Assembly: GCA_963835555.1 (NCBI GenBank)
Contig: CAWIGC010000019.1
Location: 124,001-188,000 of the forward strand
DNA length: 64,000 bases
Direction: 5' to 3'
Origin: Sulfopaludibacter sp963835555
Lineage (GTDB): Bacteria > Acidobacteriota > Terriglobia > Bryobacterales > Bryobacteraceae
The translations under genes were made by a program, and so were the position numbers. The first letter of the stretch is position 1; each line of letters begins with the position of its first letter. A model generated the notes under the pieces. It did no database searches and was not told the origin of the DNA. It saw only the letters and a program-made list of their open reading frames with translations. Shown in pieces: positions 7,744 to 16,470 of the stretch.

Positions 7744-9479
7744 TCCGCCTGATTTTGCTGTCCAGTCTGCTGCTGGCTCCCCTGCGCGCGCAAACGCCGC
7801 CGTTCGCGCAGCGCGTTCAGCGGGTGATCCAGGCATATGCGCATCCCAAGAGCACCGGCCCGCTGGGATATGCCAACATCGCCGCCAAGCTTCGTCTGCA
7901 TGAGGATGCGGGCCTGTGCTCGCAACGGCTGCAGGAATTGCTGGCCGAGCCGACCGGCGATATGTTCTGGATGTTCCCCGTCACGGCCATCGCTTATCTG
8001 GACCAGGGGCAGTTGACCGAACCGGCCCGGCAGATGCTGCGGCGCTCTTTCAAAACGTATATGCCCTATCGTGGCGACACCGAAAACCACTGGCTGCTCT
8101 ATTACACCAGTCTGTATCTGATGTCGCAGATGTGGCCGGACCAGGGCGGCGAGCAGTGGTACACCGGGAAATCGTCGGCGGAGAACATGCGCGAAGCCGA
8201 AGGCTGGATCGATTCCTGGGTCCGGCTCACCACCACGCGGGGGCAGGGCGAATACGATAGCCCGCATTACATGGGGCTCTACTTTCTTTCCATGTCGTAC
8301 CTTGCGGAGTGGGCCAAAGATCCGGCCATGAAGAAGCGGGCCACCATGATGCTGGACTACCTGATGGCCGACTATGCGGCCGAAAACCTGGACGGTATTT
8401 ATGTGGGCGCCCACTCGCGCCTCTACGATCAGCCGGTGCTGGAGAAATGGCTCAACCCGTCTTCGGATTTCGGCTGGGTGTTGTTCGGGTTGGGCCGGCC
8501 GCTCGATCCGCCCGACGGATACATCATCTTCTACGTGCTGGCCAGCGCCTACGAGCCGCCCGGAATTCTCAAACGGATCGCCACCGATCGCGAGCATCCC
8601 TACACGCATTACGAACTGAAGAGGACCCGCAACCGCTGGCGCTTCTTCGACGACCTGCATGGGCCCGTGTATAAGACCACCTACGTGCGGAAGGAGTACG
8701 CCGTCGGTTCCGACCAGGGCGGCACGCTCCAACCGATTCAAGAGCACTCCTGGGATGTGACATGGAATGTGCCCGACGCGCGCGGCGTGCAAAATACATT
8801 CTTCACCCTGCATCCCTATTCTTCGCTGCGCGAACTCCAGACCTACTTCACCTTTCCGCCCGACATCGGGATCGCCGACGTAGTGAGTTCGAAGAAGAGC
8901 TACGATTCGCCCGATAAATTCGTGGGTGGGTCTCCGTACGAACAGATTTTCCAGGACCAGGATACGGTCATTGTCCTATACGATATTCCGCCGGACACCC
9001 GCTTTCCGCACATCAACGGTTTCTTTTCCAAGGACCTGGCCGAGGTCCGCGAGGATCCGTCGGGGTGGATCTTCGCGCGCGGCGGCGACGCGCTGATCGC
9101 GTGCCGGCCGTTGCAGCCCTATAGCTGGAGGCCGATCGACGGCGGCGGCAGGCGATTGTTCAGTCCCTGGCTCAAAAACGGAATCGTGGTGCAGGTCGCG
9201 GCGCGTTCGGAATACAAGGATGCCGGGGCGTTCCGCCAGGCGATCCTGGCCTTACCTCTGGAATTCAAACTGAGTCCGCTTCCCACCGTGCGGTTTCGTT
9301 CCCTGCGGGGGAAGACCTTGAGCTTTACTTACGGGCAGACGCTGGACCGTAATCACTGGCCTTTATTCGGTGGACCGTATGTGGAAGCGGCTGTGGATTC
9401 CGAACAACTCACGCTGAAATACGGGAAAATGCGCCGCATTCTGGATTTCCGGCGGCTCACTGTGACAGACACGCAGTAA
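7740..9479 (+). CDS. Large secreted protein of unknown function, probable (alpha/alpha)-toroid
   Basis: 579 residues with a signal peptide (MIRLILLSSLLLAPLRAQT). ATG overlaps the previous stop. The first 300 residues are helical and rich in Trp/Tyr pairs (YTSLYLMSQMWPDQGGEQW, SPHYMGLYFLSMSYLAEWA), as in alpha/alpha-toroid polysaccharide lyases and heparinases; the C-terminal third is beta-rich (FARGGDALIACRPLQPYSW). This order, toroid then beta-sheet domain, is that of heparinase II/III-like lyases, but I cannot identify catalytic residues and leave the enzyme class open. Co-translation with the Asp-box protein and esterase places it in the same exported carbohydrate pathway. Confidence 0.7.
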   Translation: MIRLILLSSLLLAPLRAQTPPFAQRVQRVIQAYAHPKSTGPLGYANIAAKLRLHEDAGLCSQRLQELLAEPTGDMFWMFPVTAIAYLDQGQLTEPARQMLRRSFKTYMPYRGDTENHWLLYYTSLYLMSQMWPDQGGEQWYTGKSSAENMREAEGWIDSWVRLTTTRGQGEYDSPHYMGLYFLSMSYLAEWAKDPAMKKRATMMLDYLMADYAAENLDGIYVGAHSRLYDQPVLEKWLNPSSDFGWVLFGLGRPLDPPDGYIIFYVLASAYEPPGILKRIATDREHPYTHYELKRTRNRWRFFDDLHGPVYKTTYVRKEYAVGSDQGGTLQPIQEHSWDVTWNVPDARGVQNTFFTLHPYSSLRELQTYFTFPPDIGIADVVSSKKSYDSPDKFVGGSPYEQIFQDQDTVIVLYDIPPDTRFPHINGFFSKDLAEVREDPSGWIFARGGDALIACRPLQPYSWRPIDGGGRRLFSPWLKNGIVVQVAARSEYKDAGAFRQAILALPLEFKLSPLPTVRFRSLRGKTLSFTYGQTLDRNHWPLFGGPYVEAAVDSEQLTLKYGKMRRILDFRRLTVTDTQ

Positions 9480-9480
9480 A

Positions 9481-10365
9481 TCAATCCAAGCCGGTGTCCA
9501 GCGCCGCCAGGATGCCGGCAATTTCTTCGTCGGTGGGAAACTGCCAGTCTAATTTCATATTCCGTGCCCGGCGGTACATGTCTTCACGCTTCTTTTCAAA
9601 GTGGGCCGTCAGCGTTTTCGGGTCCAGGCTTTTTCCGCGCAACGCAGGCGCCCAGCGCGTACCCTGGCCGGCGCCCCCATGACAGGCGCCGCACCCGTTG
9701 GCCGTATACGCCTCCTGACCATTGCGAGGTTTGTCTCCGTACGGCTTCCGGAAATGCAGCAGGCTTCTCAACGTGCTGCCGGAGAGTATGCGGAATTCGC
9801 GTTCGCTAAAGGTGAAATCGTTGGATAGTAATTCGGCGGCCGAGAAGGCCGGCTGAGCCACTCCGCTCTTCCCGTGGTGCCGGGTCCCGGCAAACACGTG
9901 GTAAATCTCGTGCCCGAGGACGCGCGCCATCGCGCGGCCCATAAGCTGGTCGCGTTTCCGGAAATCGAACTGCAGCAGCCTGGCTTGTAGGAACTCGTGC
10001 AGACGATCGCAGTCTATATCGACGAAAGGAAGAATTACGCCATCGCTGATATGGGTCCAGGCCAGCGAACCGCCTGTCGGGCGTCGAGGTTGCAGCCTCA
10101 CCGTGTCGCATGTGCCGGTGAAGGTGGCGACAACCAGGGCCGCCGACGATTCTCCGTACCGGGGAGCGGACAGCGATCGCCACTCCACATCCAAGCCGAT
10201 TGGAGAGACAAGAGCCGACACTTCCGACTCCATGGATCTCTCGATGGGCTGCGTAGGGGCGCTTCGAAATTCGGTATAGATCCTGAGGGGGGCACCGGCG
10301 CCGCCCACCGTTGCGCTGAACGCGGACAAGGCGCTCAGCGTCAGGCAACAGAAAACAAGTTTCAT
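9481..10365 (-). CDS. Exported fusion of an HExxH metallopeptidase-like domain with a monohaem cytochrome c domain
   Basis: 294 residues; ATG at 10365 gives a signal peptide (MKLVFCCLTLSALSAFSA); an upstream in-frame start would add 13 unlikely residues. Residues about 150-190 contain HEIYHVFAGTRHHGKSG, an HExxH zinc-binding signature followed by further His residues. The C-terminal third contains NGCGACHGGAGQGTRWAPAL, a single CxxCH haem-attachment motif with the usual cytochrome c context, and ends in a helix typical of small cytochromes c. It faces the preceding gene with only 1 bp between stops. Function is unknown; both halves are recognisable, the fusion is unusual. Confidence 0.78.
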   Translation of the reverse strand: MKLVFCCLTLSALSAFSATVGGAGAPLRIYTEFRSAPTQPIERSMESEVSALVSPIGLDVEWRSLSAPRYGESSAALVVATFTGTCDTVRLQPRRPTGGSLAWTHISDGVILPFVDIDCDRLHEFLQARLLQFDFRKRDQLMGRAMARVLGHEIYHVFAGTRHHGKSGVAQPAFSAAELLSNDFTFSEREFRILSGSTLRSLLHFRKPYGDKPRNGQEAYTANGCGACHGGAGQGTRWAPALRGKSLDPKTLTAHFEKKREDMYRRARNMKLDWQFPTDEEIAGILAALDTGLD

Positions 10366-10433
10366 GCCGGCTGGCGCTTTCCGACAGCTAAACGTTAGCG
10401 CCACGCGCTGGTGGTGTCAATCCTCCCGTTGGC

Positions 10434-11540
10434 CTACGTCGAGCGACCGGCAGCGGCCAAGGCTTCCAGCGTGGCTTCCGCGGTGATCCGCCAGGAGAAC
10501 ATCGCGGCGCGGCGCGGCCCGGCTTTCGACAGGCGCTCGCGCAATTCGCAATCTTCGACAAGGCGCAGCAGCGCGCCGGTCAGAGCTTCCGGATCCAGCG
10601 GATCGAACAGCAACGCGGCCCCGCCGGCGATTCCGGCCAGCGGCTCGATCTGCGAGCAGACCGTGGGTACTCCCGCGGCCAGGGCTTCCAGCACGGGCAA
10701 ACCGAAGCCTTCGAACTTCGACGGGTACACGAAGGCCCAGGCGCGCGCGTAGAGATCGTACAAGTCCTGCCGCGGGATCCAGCCGGGAAACTCCACCGAG
10801 TCCTCCAGCCCGAGCGACTTCCGCAGCGCTACCAGGGGGCCTGTGAAGAAGCCGTGAATGCCGCACGCGATCAAGCGGAATTCGGGATACACTTCGCGGA
10901 ATCCGGCGAACGCGCGCAGCAACCCGTCCAGGTTCTTGTGGGGATGAAGAGTCGAGGCGGACAGCAGAAATGGATCGGGCCGGCGCCGCTTGCCGATCTC
11001 GAAGAATACCGGGTCCACGCCCAGCGGCACGACGCGCAGTTTGGTTTCCGGCAGGCGGTAAAAGTGGCGCAGGTCGGCGGCGGTCGGGTCGGAGATCGGC
11101 CAGCACGAGGCGTCGATACCTGCGCCGACCAGAAGAGGAAAAACTTCCAGAAGGGCAGGTCGAACCAGCGAAAGTACTCCGGATGCCGTTTGTGCTGCAG
11201 ATCGTGGAAGACGGTCACTTGCGGGCAGGGGCAGAAGAGCGGAGCGGTGAATCCGGGGTTCAGCATCACGTCCAGGCGCAGGCGCAAGGCCGTGAGCGGC
11301 AGCACGGTCTGCTCCCAGAGGATGCGCGCCGGGCGCGAAACGGCCCGCACGGCCTGCGGCCGAACTTCGAAATTGGGCAGCGAAGGTACCAGGTCCGGGC
11401 CCGGTCTCGCGGTTGGTGAAGACGAAGTAGCGGTTCCGGGAATCGATTTCGCCGAGCGCCGCAAGCAAGCTGCGCAGGTAAATTTCCGTGCCGCCCACGC
11501 CGCCGGGAATCAGGTACAGCGCGTTGACTCCGATGCGCAT
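10434..11540 (-). CDS. Family 4 (GT-B) glycosyltransferase, frame interrupted at least twice
   Basis: Begins MRIGVNALYLIPGGVGGTE, a typical GT4 start with the Gly-rich donor loop, and ends with the GT-B C-terminal domain: STLHPHKNLDGLLRAF, PGWIPRQDLYDLYARA, YPSKFEGFGLPVLEALAAG (E-x7-E type nucleotide-sugar site). The middle (VTVFHDLQHKRHPEYFRW) is in another frame: the frame changes near 11400 and returns near 11130, with similarity continuous across both. It would transfer a sugar from a nucleotide donor to a growing surface glycan. Last gene of a minus-strand glycan block in which all five genes show the same damage, so sequence indels are the likely cause. Confidence 0.8.
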   Translation of the reverse strand: MRIGVNALYLIPGGVGGTEIYLRSLLAALGEIDSRNRYFVFTNRETGPGPGTFAAQFRSSAAGRAGRFAPGAHPLGADRAAAHGLAPAPGRDAEPRIHRSALLPLPASDRLPRSAAQTASGVLSLVRPALLEVFPLLVGAGIDASCWPISDPTAADLRHFYRLPETKLRVVPLGVDPVFFEIGKRRRPDPFLLSASTLHPHKNLDGLLRAFAGFREVYPEFRLIACGIHGFFTGPLVALRKSLGLEDSVEFPGWIPRQDLYDLYARAWAFVYPSKFEGFGLPVLEALAAGVPTVCSQIEPLAGIAGGAALLFDPLDPEALTGALLRLVEDCELRERLSKAGPRRAAMFSWRITAEATLEALAAAGRST

Positions 11541-11544
11541 GGGG

Positions 11545-13254
11545 TCAATGACCGGCGGCGCACGCAGCTGGCCTGCCGCAGGGCCTCGGGGCCATCGGGC
11601 GTGGCGGGGTCGAGCGCGAGCGCGTGCTGGATACTCCTGCACTGGCTTTGCCGCATTGGTTCGTGCGTAATATACCAGCCCGCGATAGAAGTAGGTCAAC
11701 GCGAAATTGGGATCGATCGCCACGGCCCGATTCGAGCGCTGCCAGAGCTTCCGGCCACCGCTCTGGCTGCGCCGTTCACCTGTCCGATCTGGGAATATAC
11801 GTGCGCCGTGGGGTGAGTGCGGCCGCCTCATTCAGTTTCTCTAGCGCCTTATCGGTCTCGTGCAGCGCGGCGTAGGACAGGCCCCAGTCCAGCAGCAGAT
11901 CGGCCCGCGGAGGACCGACGCGCGCCGCCTCGGCAAATTTCTGGATAGCGGCCGGGTAGTCCTGGCGCGCATAATAAGCGAAAGCCAGTTGGAACCGCAC
12001 CCTGGCTTGTTCGGGGACTTCTGGACGGTATCCTGCCACAGCGCCACCGGGTTGACCCACACCGCGGCCCGCGCATGGGTAGCCAGGGCCGCTATCAGCA
12101 CTACTGCACCGCCGGCGTAGGCCAGCGCCGGCGATCGATCCTGATGCGGCTCACCAGGTCCACGGCGATCAGGAGCAGGCCGAAAATGGAGAAGTACAAG
12201 CGCCTTTCGGCGATGGCGTCCTGAATCGGCAGAATAGACGAAGTGGGAGCCATCAGGATGAGGTAGGCGAAGAAGCCGTAAGCGGCCAGGCGAAAGCGCC
12301 GCCGCAGCAATCCACGCCGCGCCCGCCAGGGCGATCAGGGCGATAAGCCCGAAGATGGCGCCGTGATCCAGAATCGTCCGCGAGATGGGAAAGTCCCAGT
12401 CGGCATTCAGATCCACGGGCAGAAGGAACTCGCGCATATACACAAACAGGGCGCGGCACTGGGTGAAGAAATATTGATACCAGGTGAAATCTTTCAGCGC
12501 GAAGCCGGCAGTCTTCGCGCCAAAGATCAGGCGCCAGAAGAAGGCCAGGCCCACCGCCGCACCCGCGGCCATCACGGCGTACAGACGCCAGTTTGCGGCA
12601 ATGCCGCGCAGCGAAAAACCGGGATTCCACCAGAAATCGGTGAGCAGCAGCAGCGCGGGCAGCGCCACGGTCTGTTCTTTGGAAGCCAGCGCCAGTCCGA
12701 AGAGGGCCAGCACTTCCACCACAAGCGGCCAGGATGGCGGAGGTTTCCCGGCGGTAGAGAAACACCGCGAATGCGGCCATGGCAAACATGGTGCTGAGCG
12801 ACTCGCTGCGGCCGGCGACGTACGCCACCGCCTCAGTTTGAACCGGATGCAGCAGGAAGAGGAATGCCGCGAGCGCCGCCAGCACCCTCCGGCGGGGCTT
12901 TTCCACACCGCTCCATTCGCACCAGGCGCAGCACGATCAGGAAAATCAGCCCCGAGGCCACATAGTGAATCAGCAGATTGACAACATGATAAGAGAACGT
13001 GTCATCGCCCGATAACTGCGAATTGAGCCAGTAAGTGAGTTGCAGCACCGGGCGCACTCCGATTGCGCGGGCCGTCGGTAGCGGCGGTGGGCAGGGTATA
13101 AGCGAGCGCGTAATCGTCGAAAAGAAAATCGCCGTGCAGGGCCGGGCCATATGCCAGGAAAAGCGCGACCAGCGCCACCGCCGCCCCGGCGAGATAAGGC
13201 CACCGGCCGGCCTTGGCCTGTTCTTTTTGTCTGGGCTGTGGCCTTAACCTTCAT
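11545..13254 (-). CDS. TMTC-like multispanning membrane protein with C-terminal TPRs, frame interrupted several times
   Basis: Starts MKVKATAQTKRTGQG, overlapping the stop of the DUF2304 gene. Pieces in different frames together give an O-mannosyltransferase/TMTC-like layout: GDFLFDDYAL and RPVLQLTYWLNSQLSG near the N-terminus, HPVQTEAVAYVAGRSESLS in the luminal loop, SKEQTVALPALLLLTDFWW, then several hydrophobic helices (AYLILMAPTSSILPIQDAI) and C-terminal TPR-type helices (ARVRFQLAFAYYARQDYPAA, ADLLLDWGLSYAAL, FALTYFYRGLVYYA). In bacteria such proteins sit in glycan or glycoprotein loci. At least five frame changes are needed to read it through, near 13150, 12900, 12750, 12280 and 12070. 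The end at the TGA at 11545 is my best reading. Confidence 0.65.
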
Positions 13255-13599
13255 GGTCTCGCAGATGATGCAGGTGATATTCCAGAATCGCCACGCGCTG
13301 CGCTAAAGCGATGTTGTCGTCGCGAAGATGAGAAATGATCACGGAGAAACGAAAGAACATCACCAATAACACGCCGCGCGCCCAGCAGGAAGAGCGTGAG
13401 GGGCGTATCCGGCAAGCCGGCCATGCGGCGAAACAGATCCAGCAGCGGGCGCGCCCGCGACAGCACCAGCATGGCGGCGGCGGCCAGCAGCCAGGTGACC
13501 GAGTATTCCACGCGAATATGGGCGCGGCGCACGCTGATGCAGCACCACGATCAACAGTACGATGCTCAGGACCGTGGTCACGTTCAAGAGTCGATCCAT
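13244..13599 (-). CDS. DUF2304 small membrane protein, frame interrupted twice
   Basis: About 118 residues. Starts MDRLLNVTTVLSIVLLIVVL (first helix), continues in a second frame with RIRVEYSVTWLLAAAAMLVL type sequence (second helix) and LARPLLDLFRRMAGL, and in a third with LLVMFFRFSVIISHLRDDN followed by a short coiled-coil tail ending at the TAA at 13244. Helix pattern and the HLRDDNIALAQRVAIL tail are typical of DUF2304, whose genes usually follow a GT2 polyprenol-phosphate glycosyltransferase gene, exactly as here: its ATG directly abuts the GT2 stop and a strong GGAGG lies just upstream. It probably partners that enzyme at the membrane. Confidence 0.72.
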
Positions 13600-14361
13600 C
13601 TATCCTCCTTTGCCGCCTTGTTCCGGTGGACGATGTAGCCGGCGTTCAAACTTCAATATGTTGACGAACACCCCCAGGAGCACGTGCACAATGTAGTAGA
13701 GCGACTTCAGCGCCGTGATCGACGAGCGCCCGGTGGTGCGCGGGCGCATCTTGCACGGCACTTCCTCGAAGCGGAAGCGGCTGCGCTGCAGCACCACCAG
13801 CGCTTCGATTTCCGGATACTCCAGGGGAAAACTGCGCGCTGAACACACCCAGCGCGCTCCGGTTCACGCCCACGAAGCCGGACGTCGGATCGTGCACGGG
13901 CTTGCCCAGAATGGGACGCAGCACCATGCGAAAGAAGCGAATGCCGAGCGCGGCGCACGCGCCCGGTCCGCGAGCCGTTCTCGTCCACGAAGCGCGAGCC
14001 GATCACCATCTCGCAGCCGCTGACGTCTTCAGCTTCTCCGAGACTCGCGGGATGTCGCGCGCGTCGTGCTGGCCGTCGCCATCCACCCGGATCACATAGT
14101 CGAAGCCCAGTTCGTAGGCCAGCTTGTAGCCCGGCCTGCACGCGCCGCCCAAGCCCAGGTGATGCGGCAGTGGCAGCACGTCGGCGCCGGCCGCGCGCGC
14201 CGCGCGCCACGGTGCCGTCCCAGGAGCAATCGTCGATCACCAGCACGGGCACGCCGGGCACGTGCTTGTCGGATCGAGCGCACCACCCCGGCGATGGCGC
14301 CCTCTTCATTGAAAGCCGGCACGATCACCAGCAGCGAGTCCGGTGCCGGGAGGCGGATCAA
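13600..14361 (-). CDS. GT2 polyprenol-phosphate glycosyltransferase (DPM1-like), frame interrupted several times
   Basis: Readable pieces: LLVIVPAFNEEGAIAGVV (GT2 nucleotide-binding start), VPVLVIDDCSWDGT, then in another frame FDYVIRVDGDGQHDARDI (DxD donor-metal site), RPILGKPVHDPTSGFVGVNR, and the C-terminal part FPLEYPEIEALVVLQRSRF through SITALKSLYYIVHVLLGV. This is the dolichyl/undecaprenyl-phosphate sugar transferase pattern (transfers a sugar to a lipid carrier at the inner membrane). Probable TTG start at 14361 overlaps the stop of the upstream GT2 gene. At least four frame changes interrupt it; similarity on each side is intact. It is followed immediately by its usual DUF2304 neighbour. 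Confidence 0.75.
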
Positions 14362-15376
14362 GGGCCGCCATCCTCCGGATGCTGATGGAATGGCTCCGCA
14401 TCAGGCGCGCGGAACACGGCCGGCGTGATGCGCGCGCGCGGCGCGGATCTCCGCGCCGCTGCCGCCACAGCCGCGCCAGGTTGGCGCACAGCGCCGCGTG
14501 CGCGCGCAGGACGTACCAGAGCATCTGGACCCGGCGTTGCCTTCCGCGCGGAAGCGCGCCGCGCTGCCCTGGCCCTTCGAGACATGTACCAGGCGTGCCA
14601 GAAATAGCGCGCCAGCGCGGCGAACGGCGCCGCCGGCAGCATGCCCGCCGGAAAATTCTTCACCAGCACGAACAGGCGGTTGCGTTCCACGTAATAGGCC
14701 TTCAACCGGCGAGGCCCGCCCGGCCGAGTGGGAGTAATGATGCTCCACCACCGCCTGCGGCACATACAGGCACTTCCAGCCGGCCCAGCGAGCGCGCAGT
14801 CCCAGGTCGGTATCTTCGCAGTAGAGGAAGAAATCGTCGTCGAAGCCGCCGATCTCATCCAGCATGGCGCGCCGGTACAGCGCAGCCGAACCGCTGGGAA
14901 AGAGCGTCTCCTCGGTCACCGGAAAATCCTCCGGCGGACGGCCGTGTCCGCGCTGCTTGCTGCTGCCGTCGCGCGCCACCAGCATGCCTGCCGAATCCAG
15001 CCGCGCCTCGCCGAACAGGCGTACCTGCGACGCGCACATGCCTGCATCGGGCCGCTGCTCCAACGCGCCGAACCAGGGCATCGAGCCATTCCGGGTGGGC
15101 CACGGCATCGTCGTTCAAGGTGGCAACGTAAGGCGAGCTCGAGGCCTCGAATGCCCTGATTGACGGCCGCGCCGAATCCGACGTTCGCGGCGTTTTCGAT
15201 GATCTCGCGCGCCCGGAGCGGTCCCGTTCCGGCGCGCCACAGCCTGCCCGCTATTGTCCACTACCACAATCCGGAAATCGCGCCGCGACTGCCTGTGAGA
15301 GCGCTTCCACGCATTCCCGGAGCTTCGCGTCCGCAGCCAGCGTGGGAATCACGATGGTAACCAGAAAATCAGTCAA
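14358..15376 (-). CDS. GT2 rhamnosyltransferase-like glycosyltransferase, frame interrupted several times
   Basis: First gene of the glycan block. Pieces in changing frames: FLVTIVIPTLAADAKLRECV (start of the GT2 domain), FRIVVVDNSGQAVARRNG, NAANVGFGAAVNQGIRA, SPYVATLNDDAVAHPEWLDA (donor-metal site), GSAALYRRAMLDEIGGFDDD and FFLYCEDTDLGLRARWAGW (acceptor/base region), then NRLFVLVKNFPAGML and LARYFWHAWYMS. This is the rhamnosyltransferase/O-antigen branch of GT2. No ATG is in frame at the beginning; a TTG at 15376 directly after an in-frame stop is the only reasonable start. At least five frame changes, for example near 15285, 15195, 15135, 15075 and 14735. Confidence 0.72.
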
Positions 15377-15452
15377 TTCTTGATTTTACCCCGCACCCGG
15401 TGGACGGGGACAGTCGGCCATTTGGCCGAAAGATAGGTCCGCGGCCCCAGAC

Positions 15453-15463
15453 CGGTAACATCC
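15453..15463 (+). promoter_or_regulatory. Duplicated 11-bp element 40 bp before the first paralogue's ATG
   Basis: CGGTAACATCC occurs here and again at 15976-15986. In both places its first base lies exactly 40 bp upstream of the ATG of a small secreted paralogue, while the sequence between element and ATG differs strongly. This suggests a conserved promoter or regulator site retained after gene duplication. The factor is unknown. Confidence 0.45.
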
Positions 15464-15492
15464 TTCACGGAAATGACGCCTACAATGTCGCT

Positions 15493-15903
15493 ATGACCAA
15501 AAAGTTGCTTTTTGCATTTACGCTGGCTCTTGCCGTGGCCCTCGTCGCCTTCGCGGCGGATCCCTCCGGCAAGTGGACCTATGAACAACAGGGCCGGGGC
15601 GGCGGCAACCCCACAACCGTGACCCTAACCCTTAAAGCCGAAGGCTCGAACCTGACTGGAAGCATGAGCCGTCCCGGCCGCGGTGGCGATCCCATGGTTT
15701 CCGAGATCAAGAACGGCAAGGTCGATGGCGACGCCATTACGTTCGCTATTGAACAACCTGGCCGCGGCGGTGGAGACCCGACCACCATAACGTATAAAGG
15801 GACCGTGAAGGGCGATTCGATCGACCTGGAAATCACCCGCCCGGGCCGCAACGGTGGCGATCCGATGACCACCAAAGTAACCGCCAAGAAAGCCACCACC
15901 TAG
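15493..15903 (+). CDS. Small secreted beta-rich protein, paralogue 1 (PGRGGDP repeats)
   Basis: 136 residues. ATG at 15493 gives a short signal peptide (MTKKLLFAFTLALAVALVAFA) followed by mature AADPSGKW. The rest is predicted beta strands with four copies of a Gly-rich turn (GRGGGNPTT, PGRGGDPMV, PGRGGGDPTT, PGRNGGDPMT). The pattern is like the lipocalin-type small secreted proteins frequent in acidobacteria, annotated only as hypothetical. The next gene is a tandem paralogue with the same signal sequence, the same middle (SRPGRGGDPMVSEI) and the same end (KATT/RATT). No enzyme motif seen. Real gene with high confidence, function unknown. Confidence 0.8.
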   Translation: MTKKLLFAFTLALAVALVAFAADPSGKWTYEQQGRGGGNPTTVTLTLKAEGSNLTGSMSRPGRGGDPMVSEIKNGKVDGDAITFAIEQPGRGGGDPTTITYKGTVKGDSIDLEITRPGRNGGDPMTTKVTAKKATT

Positions 15904-15975
15904 GAAAGTTCCAAAATTTCTGCAACATATCGGGGCAGCAGCGGGGTGTGAATAATTCGCCCAACTGCTGCCTGG

Positions 15976-15986
15976 CGGTAACATCC
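15976..15986 (+). promoter_or_regulatory. Second copy of the 11-bp element, 40 bp before paralogue 2
   Basis: CGGTAACATCC, identical to 15453-15463 and at the same 40-bp distance to the ATG of the second paralogue. The downstream 29 bp share little with the first copy, so conservation of this block looks selected rather than residual from duplication. Confidence 0.45.
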
Positions 15987-16015
15987 CGTCAATTCTGTAC
16001 GCCTTCCCTTGCACT

Positions 16016-16417
16016 ATGACCAAAAAGCTGCTTTTTGTAGTGACGATTTTGCTTGCTGTTGCATTCGGAGCGATGGCTGCCGATATCAGCGGTAAGTGGA
16101 CTGCTGAGCAACCTGGCCGCAACGGCGGGGCTCCTCGCGTGACGACGTTCACCTTCAAAGTTGATGGTTCCAAGTTGACCGGCAACATCTCCCGGCCGGG
16201 CCGCGGCGGAGATCCGATGGTATCGGAAATCACCGATGGTAAGGTCGATGGCAACAACGTGACCTTCAATGTGAAGATGAGCATGGGCGGAAACGAGATG
16301 GTGATGGGCTACAAGGGCACCATCAACGGCGACACCATCGAATTCGAATCCACCATGACGGGCCAGGATGGCACTCCCCGCACGAACAAGATGACCGCCA
16401 AGCGGGCGACCACCTAG
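16016..16417 (+). CDS. Small secreted beta-rich protein, paralogue 2
   Basis: 133 residues, signal peptide MTKKLLFVVTILLAVAFGAMA, mature part starts ADISGKWTAEQPGRNGG. It aligns over its whole length with the preceding gene, sharing SGKWT, LTGNISRPGRGGDPMVSEI, DGKVDGNN and the C-terminal KRATT, but has lost one of the Gly-rich turns (MSMGGNEMVMGYKG replaces it). Clearly a tandem duplicate. A strong hairpin followed by a T-rich run lies after its stop. Function unknown; secreted. Confidence 0.8.
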   Translation: MTKKLLFVVTILLAVAFGAMAADISGKWTAEQPGRNGGAPRVTTFTFKVDGSKLTGNISRPGRGGDPMVSEITDGKVDGNNVTFNVKMSMGGNEMVMGYKGTINGDTIEFESTMTGQDGTPRTNKMTAKRATT

Positions 16418-16437
16418 TTCCGGCCAGAGCATTACCG

Positions 16438-16470
16438 GTAGGACAGGCCGCTCCGGTCTGTCCTACTTTC
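16438..16470 (+). terminator. Rho-independent terminator-like hairpin
   Basis: Stem arms 16438-16449 and 16455-16466 pair over 12 bp with one G-U pair (GTAGGACAGGCC against GGTCTGTCCTAC), loop of 5 nt, followed by TTTCTCTC. It lies 20 bp after the stop of the second secreted paralogue and overlaps the end of the convergent gene. It is T-tailed only in the plus direction, so it most likely ends the plus-strand transcript. Confidence 0.7.

Noticed and set aside
10373..10402. Inverted repeats GGCGCT/AGCGCC and GCTAA/TTAGC before the cytochrome fusion gene
   Set aside because: Short, mutually exclusive stems without a T-run; not enough for a terminator or operator call.
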